DNA of 5,200 nt, taken from Candidatus Bipolaricaulota bacterium (lineage in GTDB: Bacteria > Bipolaricaulota > Bipolaricaulia > UBA7950 > UBA9294). The stretch is taken from contig JAUWNQ010000050.1 in the NCBI GenBank assembly GCA_030612565.1, forward strand, positions 1 to 5,200, in the 5' to 3' direction. Every line of letters begins with the position of its first letter. Positions within the stretch are counted from its first letter, which is position 1. A program made the translations under genes and the position numbers. Under the pieces are notes generated by a model that had not been told where the DNA came from, searched no databases, and was given only the letters and a program-made list of their open reading frames with translations. Shown piece after piece: positions 1 through 5,200 of the stretch.

Positions 1-36
1 GCATCCCATAATGGCAAATCCTAGCAAGCGTTTCAT
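1..36 (-). CDS. N-terminus of a probable exported protein or lipoprotein (partial, cut by left edge)
   Basis: Only 12 codons are inside the window, reading MKRLLGFAIMGC from an ATG at 34-36. A strong Shine-Dalgarno sequence, AAGGAGG (45-51), lies 8 nt upstream, which is why I accept so short a piece as a real gene start. The two basic residues followed by a short hydrophobic run look like the beginning of a signal peptide. Cys12 after Ile-Met-Gly could be a lipobox cysteine, though Met at -2 is not typical and the hydrophobic stretch is short. The hydrophobic segment might instead continue as an ordinary signal peptide or membrane anchor. The function cannot be told from this fragment. It lies downstream of the tRNA unit on the same strand, separated by a probable terminator. 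Confidence 0.55.
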   Translation of the reverse strand, partial: MKRLLGFAIMGC

Positions 37-44
37 ATGCTGAA

Positions 45-51
45 CCTCCTT
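45..51 (-). promoter_or_regulatory. Strong ribosome binding site of the left-edge gene
   Basis: On the minus strand this reads AAGGAGG, a near-perfect complement to the 16S rRNA 3' end. The 8-nt spacer to the ATG at 34-36 is optimal. It is the main evidence that a gene begins at the left edge. Confidence 0.7.
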
Positions 52-58
52 ACTACCC

Positions 59-87
59 AGTTTAGACGGAAGATATAAACATAACAA
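59..87 (-). promoter_or_regulatory. Candidate sigma-70 promoter for the left-edge gene
   Basis: The minus strand has TTGTTA (82-87, 4/6 to the -35 consensus), a 17-nt spacer, then TAAACT (59-64, 4/6 to the -10 consensus). This places a start near position 52, just upstream of the ribosome binding site at 45-51. The stretch is locally AT-rich compared with its surroundings. Matches of this quality occur by chance, so it is only a candidate. Confidence 0.3.
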
Positions 88-133
88 GCGACACAGTGCT
101 CCGCCAAAGGCCAGCATCGTCCATCAGTCTGCG

Positions 134-190
134 AACAGACAGACAAACTCCGGCGTTCGTAAACGAGTAGCGAGGGAATCCACGCCGGAG
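134..190 (-). terminator. Probable terminator hairpin of the tRNA unit
   Basis: Perfect 9-bp GC-rich arms, CTCCGGCGT (148-156) and ACGCCGGAG (182-190), enclose a 25-nt loop. Read on the minus strand, the stem is followed at once by a T-rich run, TTTGTCTGTCTGTT (147-134), as expected at the end of the tRNA transcript. It lies 58 nt past the 3' end of tRNA-Val and before the next gene at the left edge, so the position fits. The T-run is interrupted and the loop is long, so it could instead be an extragenic palindrome. The loop itself contains a small palindrome, TCGTAAACGA (157-166). A second hairpin (127-140, GTCTG/CAGAC arms with a UUCG loop on the minus strand) overlaps the T-run. Confidence 0.45.
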
Positions 191-248
191 ATAAGTGATT
201 GAATGGTTAAGGGAGAACATGAAAACACCCATGGTCGATGCTGCGGGC

Positions 249-324
249 TGGTGGGTGGTAGAGGACTCGAACCTCTGGCCTCATGCACGTCAAGCATGCG
301 CTCTCCCAGCTGAGCTAACCACCC
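249..324 (-). tRNA. tRNA-Val (anticodon GAC)
   Basis: The reverse strand folds as a full cloverleaf. The acceptor stem is GGGTGGT/ACCACCC (318-324 with 253-259). The D stem is GCTC/GAGC. The anticodon stem is CATGC/GCATG with loop TTGACGT, giving anticodon GAC for valine GTC codons. The T stem is AGAGG/CCTCT with loop TTCGAGT. The discriminator is A (252), and the gene appears to encode the 3' CCA itself (249-251), making 76 nt. It is the second gene of a two-tRNA transcript, 15 nt after tRNA-Cys. The anticodon reading is unambiguous; only whether CCA is genuinely encoded or coincidental is open. Confidence 0.96.
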
Positions 325-339
325 ATGTATGCCTACGAG

Positions 340-411
340 AGGCGGCGAGCGGATTCGAACCGCTGAATCAGGGATTTGCAGTCCCTTGCCTTTCCACTTG
401 GCTACGCCGCC
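340..411 (-). tRNA. tRNA-Cys (anticodon GCA)
   Basis: The reverse strand gives a complete 72-nt cloverleaf. The acceptor stem is GGCGGCG/CGCCGCC (405-411 with 341-347). The short D arm is GCC/GGC. The anticodon stem is AGGGA/TCCCT with loop CTGCAAA, giving anticodon GCA for cysteine. The T stem is AGCGG/CCGCT with loop TTCGAAT. Discriminator U73 (position 340) is the known identity base for cysteinyl-tRNA synthetase. No CCA is encoded (CTC follows), so a CCA-adding enzyme must finish this tRNA, unlike its neighbour tRNA-Val. It is the first gene after the promoter at 423-451. Confidence 0.96.
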
Positions 412-422
412 GAGCAGGAAAG

Positions 423-451
423 ATTATAGAGGCTCACGTAGGTTCCGTCAA
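423..451 (-). promoter_or_regulatory. Sigma-70 promoter of the tRNA-Cys/tRNA-Val unit
   Basis: The minus strand carries TTGACG (446-451, 5/6 to the -35 consensus), exactly 17 nt of spacer, and TATAAT (423-428, perfect -10). The predicted start is about position 416, only a few bases before mature tRNA-Cys begins at 411, as expected for a stable-RNA promoter. A short inverted repeat, CCGTC (445-449) and GACGG (455-459), overlaps the -35 box. It may be chance. Confidence 0.8.
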
Positions 452-534
452 CGAGACGGCCAAAGATTCCGCGGAGATCTTAGGAGTGGCTCCTCGCCGT
501 TTCACTCAGCATTGAGCTTTCATCTTTGCGATAA

Positions 535-632
535 GGAAGCCAGGAATCCAGGAGAAATTCAGTAACGCAGAATTCAAGGCCCGCAGGGCTCGCAGGATCA
601 ATATTGTGAACTCTCCTGGATTCCTGGCTTCC
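535..632. repeat. 98-bp element with perfect 21-bp terminal inverted repeats
   Basis: The left arm (535-555, beginning GGAAGCCAGGAATCC) is matched base for base by the reverse complement at 612-632, with 56 bases between them. The arms show an 8-nt inner period (GAAGCCAG then GAATCCAG). The interior contains two small hairpins, AATTC/GAATT (556-574) and GCCC-GCA-GGGC near 580-590. No coding capacity and no clear target-site duplication can be seen. The architecture fits a miniature inverted-repeat element or an extragenic palindromic repeat. A long-loop RNA hairpin downstream of the methyltransferase is an alternative. Only one copy is visible, so family membership is untested. Confidence 0.6.
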
Positions 633-743
633 CAATAGGTTTGAAGACCCCTAGGTTCACGGTAAGTCGAAGGTTCTGATTTACCTTCACAGGAGCCTTC
701 TTCATCTGGTTGTCCACACCGGACAAGAAGAACACCAAAGTAG

Positions 744-1439
744 TCAGTGCCACAAGGAGAGGAGGTACGTGAAATCGATCCCGTCGTCGTCGATCTGCGC
801 TTTGGCTCCAAGCTCTCTCTCGCAGCGAGCAGCGAGCTCCTCGGGGACCGTGGTAAACTTGAGGCCCTCCTTGCGCCCTGGGGCGAGGTGAGAGAGGACG
901 ATTCCCGCGCGGCAGGCAGAGAAGGTCCTTTCGATGATCTCCATCATCGTCGCTACCGGGTCCTTCCCGATCGGGTAACCAAGGACGCTCAGGATGTAAC
1001 CGGTGTCAAAGTTCCCCGGTATAAAGGGATCGATCAGGATATCCCGCACCTCAAAGGAGGCGCACTCCTTCTCCGCGAAGCGACGGTCCACCTCCGTTAC
1101 CATATGTTCGCTGACATCGATCCCGTGATAGCTGTCATAGGAGAAGTTGTGCTCATCGAGGTAGTGGATGAGGTGACCGAGGCCGCAGCCGAGGTCGAGG
1201 ACCTTCCCGGATGGCGGCAGGAGAGAGGTCGCCCGCGCAAACAGGCGACGCTGCGCCTCTGCCCCCGAGTACTCGAGGGCCATCATATCCTCCCCGGAGA
1301 AGATGGTATAGCGCGCGTCGTAGAACGCCCCGCAAGAGGCAGGAGCGGGAAACCCCGCCGGGGTGTAGCGGAACATCCGGCGCTTCAACCTCTTAGGAAG
1401 CAGACGGAACGGATTCATATTTCTACAACCCCTGTGCAT
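744..1439 (-). CDS. Class I SAM-dependent methyltransferase, substrate unknown
   Basis: This 231-residue soluble protein has the Rossmann-type methyltransferase signature. Motif I is VLDLGCGLGHL (residues 80-90, bases 1170-1202), which binds S-adenosylmethionine. An acidic residue after strand 2 (Asp108 in GIDVS) should contact the ribose. Asp133 in VRD fits the adenine-side position, and FDTGYILSVLG (144-154) is in the motif IV position. Nothing seen identifies the acceptor. The N-terminus is very basic (LLPKRLKRRMFR). The ATG at 1437-1439 is the most upstream ATG after an in-frame stop but lacks a ribosome site. The ATG at 1416-1418 (residue 8) has AGGGG 10 nt upstream and may be the true start. 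It lies 79 nt downstream of atpD on the same strand, where an epsilon gene would often sit, so it may be co-transcribed. No functional link is evident. Confidence 0.82.
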   Translation of the reverse strand: MHRGCRNMNPFRLLPKRLKRRMFRYTPAGFPAPASCGAFYDARYTIFSGEDMMALEYSGAEAQRRLFARATSLLPPSGKVLDLGCGLGHLIHYLDEHNFSYDSYHGIDVSEHMVTEVDRRFAEKECASFEVRDILIDPFIPGNFDTGYILSVLGYPIGKDPVATMMEIIERTFSACRAGIVLSHLAPGRKEGLKFTTVPEELAARCERELGAKAQIDDDGIDFTYLLSLWH

Positions 1440-1460
1440 CGCGAATTACTCGATTTAGCC

Positions 1461-2961
<1,501 letters not shown>

Positions 2962-2968
2962 TTAGCCT

Positions 2969-3032
2969 GTGTAAATTGCTCAATGATTCAATCACTCAAT
3001 CTCCCGATCCCTCAATCGTTCAATCTCTCAAT
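2969..3032 (-). repeat. Eight-unit degenerate octamer array between atpG and atpD
   Basis: Read on the minus strand from 3032 down to 2969, the sequence divides exactly into eight 8-base units. Five begin with ATTGAG or are one step from it (for example ATTGAGAG, ATTGAGGG, ATTGAGTG), two are ATTGAACG and ATTGAATC, one is ATCGGGAG, and the last is ATTTACAC. The first unit lies in the atpG coding frame. It encodes the last three residues, and the next unit provides the TGA stop. The atpD ribosome binding site (2958-2963) starts 5 nt beyond the array. The units are too short and too diverged for CRISPR, and there are no spacers. Confidence 0.8.
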
Positions 3033-3901
3033 GCCTCTGCCCCGCCCATAATATCGGAGATCTCCCGCGTGATCGATTGTTGTCGCGCCTTGTTGTAGGA
3101 ACGGGTGAGGGTCTTCAACAGGTCATCCGCGTTATCGGTCGCGTTCCTCATCGCCTGGCGCCGGATCGCATCCTCGCTCGTCTTCGTGTGAAGGAGCGCG
3201 GAGAAGATCTTCCCTTGCAAATAGAGAGGGAGGACAACGTCGAGCATACGAGCCGGATCGGGCTCGATGAGCGCCTCACCCCCCTTCGCCTCGACCCTGA
3301 TCGGGAGGAACTCTTCCACCACAAGCCTCTGGTTAAGATCGGAGATGAACCTCATGTAGACGAGGACCACCCGCCCAAGTGACCCCTCAAGGTAGAGCGA
3401 GATCAGGTCAGCGGCGATCCGCGCGGCGCCCCTCGGGGTCGGATCCTCATAGAAATGCGTGTAGGTCTTTAAGATCTCCACCGGGCGACGGGCGAAATAG
3501 GCGCGTGCCTTCTCTCCTCCTGCGAGGATCTTCGCGGCGTGGTCGTGCCCAAGAAGGAGTTCCTCACCCTTTCGGTTGATCTCTCCCTTGAACCGACCGC
3601 ACAGGCCGCGATCGGAGTTGAGGACGAGTATCCCGATATCGGAGGAGCTATTGTCAACAGTCAAGGGATGCGGCACGGCCGCGCGCGCCCCGGTCGCGAC
3701 CGACTCGCCCGTGCCGATCGGCTGGGCAAGGATCTCCGCCACCAACACGTCAAACCCCTCCACGTACGGGCGCACCGCTGCCACTCGACGCTTCATCCTC
3801 GTCACCTTGGTCATGGCGATCGCGTTCATCGCCTTGGTGATCTGGCGGATGTTCTCGATGTTCCCGATGCGCGCCTTAATCACACGGACGTTCTCAGCCA
3901 C
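3020..3901 (-). CDS. atpG: F-type ATP synthase subunit gamma
   Basis: This is the central rotor shaft of F1, which turns inside the alpha/beta ring and couples proton flow through Fo to catalysis. It has 293 residues, within the normal range, with no obvious cyanobacterial/chloroplast-type regulatory insertion. The N-terminal coiled-coil helix is typical (IKARIGNIENIRQITKAM, about 8-25). SDRGLCGRF (96-104) is the conserved Rossmann-domain motif. The C-terminal helix carries the family signature ITREISDIMGGAEA (277-290). The start is GTG (3899-3901), directly abutting the atpA stop (3902-3904). Its GGAGGG ribosome site lies within the last codons of atpA, a short distance upstream, suggesting translational coupling. 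The final residues Leu-Arg-Asp and the TGA stop come from the octamer array at 2969-3032, so the conserved protein ends just where the repeat starts. Confidence 0.97.
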   Translation of the reverse strand: MAENVRVIKARIGNIENIRQITKAMNAIAMTKVTRMKRRVAAVRPYVEGFDVLVAEILAQPIGTGESVATGARAAVPHPLTVDNSSSDIGILVLNSDRGLCGRFKGEINRKGEELLLGHDHAAKILAGGEKARAYFARRPVEILKTYTHFYEDPTPRGAARIAADLISLYLEGSLGRVVLVYMRFISDLNQRLVVEEFLPIRVEAKGGEALIEPDPARMLDVVLPLYLQGKIFSALLHTKTSEDAIRRQAMRNATDNADDLLKTLTRSYNKARQQSITREISDIMGGAEALRD

Positions 3902-5200
3902 TTACCCTCCGAAACGTTCCTTAAACTCAGCAATTGCCTTTTCTAATGCACCTTTGTTCTCATCGGTGAACGCCTGCTCCTCGCGCAGGGCATCGAAGAT
4001 CTCCTCGTGTTCCGCGTGCAGGAAGCGGAGCCACCCCTCTTCAAACCGGCGCACCGCCCCGATCTCAACATCAGCCAGGTGGTTCTCCACCGCCACGTAT
4101 AGACAGACGACCTGCTCCTCAACCGGCATCGGACGGTACTGGTCCTGCTTCAGGGTCTCCATCAGCCTATCCCCACGCGCGAGCTGCGCCTTCGATTCCT
4201 CGTCCAGGTCGGCGGAGAACTCGGCGAACGCCTCGAGCTCGCGGTACTGGGATAGCTCCAGCCGCAGCTCACCGGCGATCTGCGACATCGCCTTGATCTG
4301 CGCCGCTCCTCCCACGCGTGAGACCGACTTTCCCACGTTGATCGCCGGGCGGAATCCCTGGTTAAACAGATCCCCTTCGAGGTAGATCTGCCCGTCGGTG
4401 ATGGAGATTACATTCGTCGGGATGTAGGCGGTGATATCGCCTGCCTTGGTCTCGATGATCGGGAACGCGGTCAACGATCCTCCACCGTGAGCGTTCGAGA
4501 GCCGCACCGCACGCTCCAACAAGCGCGAGTGCGTGTAGAAGATGTCACCGGGGTAGGCCTCGCGTCCCGGGGGGCGGCGCAACAGCAACGCCATCTCGCG
4601 GTAGGCGACCGCGTGCTTGGAGAGGTCATCGTAGATGATAAACGCATCCTTCCCGCTGTAGGTGAAGTACTCCGCCATGGCGCACCCGGCGTAAGGGGCG
4701 AGGTACTGCATCGGCGCGGGGGAGTTCGCGTCGGCGATTACAACAACCTTGTAGTCCATCGCCCCGTGCCGTTCGAGGGTATCTATCACCCGGGCGACCG
4801 TCGATGTCTTCTGGCCGATGGCGACGTAGACGCAGATGACCCCCTTCCCCTTCTGGTTGATGATCGTGTCGAGAGCGATCGCCGTCTTCCCGGTGCGGCG
4901 GTCGCCAATGATCAGCTCGCGCTGCCCGCGTCCGATCGGCGTCAGCGCGTCGACCGACTTGAGCCCCGGCGGGAGAGGGGTATTGACCGGCGGCCGCGCA
5001 ACCACGCCCGGAGCCTTGATCTCCGCCTTCCGGTGTTCGGTCGCGGCGATCTCCCCCTTGCCGTCCACCGGACGCCCGAGCGGATCGACAACCCGCCCGA
5101 GGAGCGCCTCGCCGACCGCGGTCTCCAGGACACGCCCGGTGCGTCGAACCTCGTCCCCTTCTTGTACGTACTCGCTCTCCCCGAACAGGGCCACCCCGAC
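3902..5200 (-). CDS. atpA: F-type ATP synthase subunit alpha (partial, N-terminus beyond right edge)
   Basis: This is the nucleotide-binding but non-catalytic large subunit of the F1 head. It alternates with beta in the hexamer and supplies the arginine finger to the catalytic site. The window holds 432 codons plus the TAA stop. Family alignment from memory suggests that roughly the first 75-80 residues, most of the N-terminal barrel, lie outside. Visible features are [34 protein letters not shown] with Walker A at 4883-4906, and [11 protein letters not shown] as the Walker B region. The arginine finger is in [10 protein letters not shown] (Arg codon at 4316-4318). The C-terminal helical domain includes [12 protein letters not shown] and ends in FKERFGG. 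A GTG at 5192-5194 encodes an internal valine, not the start. The gene abuts atpG, in the usual atpA-atpG-atpD order. Confidence 0.97.
   Translation of the reverse strand, partial: VGVALFGESEYVQEGDEVRRTGRVLETAVGEALLGRVVDPLGRPVDGKGEIAATEHRKAEIKAPGVVARPPVNTPLPPGLKSVDALTPIGRGQRELIIGDRRTGKTAIALDTIINQKGKGVICVYVAIGQKTSTVARVIDTLERHGAMDYKVVVIADANSPAPMQYLAPYAGCAMAEYFTYSGKDAFIIYDDLSKHAVAYREMALLLRRPPGREAYPGDIFYTHSRLLERAVRLSNAHGGGSLTAFPIIETKAGDITAYIPTNVISITDGQIYLEGDLFNQGFRPAINVGKSVSRVGGAAQIKAMSQIAGELRLELSQYRELEAFAEFSADLDEESKAQLARGDRLMETLKQDQYRPMPVEEQVVCLYVAVENHLADVEIGAVRRFEEGWLRFLHAEHEEIFDALREEQAFTDENKGALEKAIAEFKERFGG

Larger units (their letters stand above)
412..743. other. Gene-free stretch between the methyltransferase and the tRNA unit
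   Basis: No convincing protein gene lies in these 332 bases. They hold the tRNA promoter (423-451), a 5-bp hairpin AGGAG/CTCCT (482-494), the 98-bp inverted-repeat element (535-632), a weak hairpin GAAGGT/ACCTTC (669-688) and another TTGTCC/GGACAA (710-726). The last one starts 17 nt after the methyltransferase stop on its strand but has no T-run, so it is a poor terminator candidate. The open frames crossing this stretch show no family features, and some also run into tRNA or methyltransferase sequence. Confidence 0.6.

Noticed and set aside
195..515. Plus-strand open frame of about 100 codons.
   Set aside because: It runs antisense through both tRNA genes and the tRNA promoter, so it is not a protein gene.
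710..726. Hairpin TTGTCC/GGACAA as a terminator for the methyltransferase gene.
   Set aside because: The stem is only 6 bp with a 5-nt loop, and no T-run follows on the minus strand.
2969..3032. CRISPR array or variable-number tandem repeat in coding sequence.
   Set aside because: The units are only 8 bases, diverged and contiguous without spacers, and nearly all of the array lies outside coding sequence.
5192..5194. GTG as the start codon of atpA.
   Set aside because: The reading frame continues to the window edge, and family alignment places this residue well inside the N-terminal domain, with about 75-80 residues missing upstream.

Overview
This window looks like a chromosomal piece of a free-living bacterium with moderately high GC. 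All visible genes lie on the minus strand, so they read from right to left. The core is the 3' half of an F-type ATP synthase operon: alpha (atpA, cut by the right edge), gamma (atpG) and beta (atpD). The subunits have ordinary bacterial F1 motifs. I cannot assign a phylum. The alpha-gamma-beta gene order argues against cyanobacteria, and the odd repeats suggest a little-studied lineage, but that is inference.

Layout from right to left: atpA (3902-5200, N-terminus outside) abuts atpG (3020-3901, GTG start) with no gap. A 64-bp array of eight degenerate octamers (2969-3032, consensus ATTGAGNG on the gene strand) supplies the last codons and stop of atpG and fills most of the gap to atpD. atpD (1519-2949) also ends in such an array (1485-1523). 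That array is followed by an inverted copy, giving an imperfect 20-bp-arm hairpin at 1461-1515. The next gene is not atpC (epsilon) but a class I SAM-dependent methyltransferase (744-1439).

The left 740 bases hold no complete protein gene. They contain a 98-bp element bounded by perfect 21-bp inverted repeats (535-632), then a two-gene tRNA unit. That unit has a near-consensus sigma-70 promoter (423-451), tRNA-Cys(GCA), tRNA-Val(GAC) and a probable terminator hairpin (148-190). At the extreme left edge is the start of a further minus-strand gene (1-36), with a strong ribosome binding site and a signal-peptide-like N-terminus.

Functionally, alpha and beta form the catalytic F1 hexamer and gamma is its rotating shaft. 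Epsilon, delta and the Fo genes are not in view. I see no defence, CRISPR or biosynthetic system here. The least ordinary content is the period-8 repeat arrays at the 3' ends of atpG and atpD, and the inverted-repeat element beside the tRNAs.
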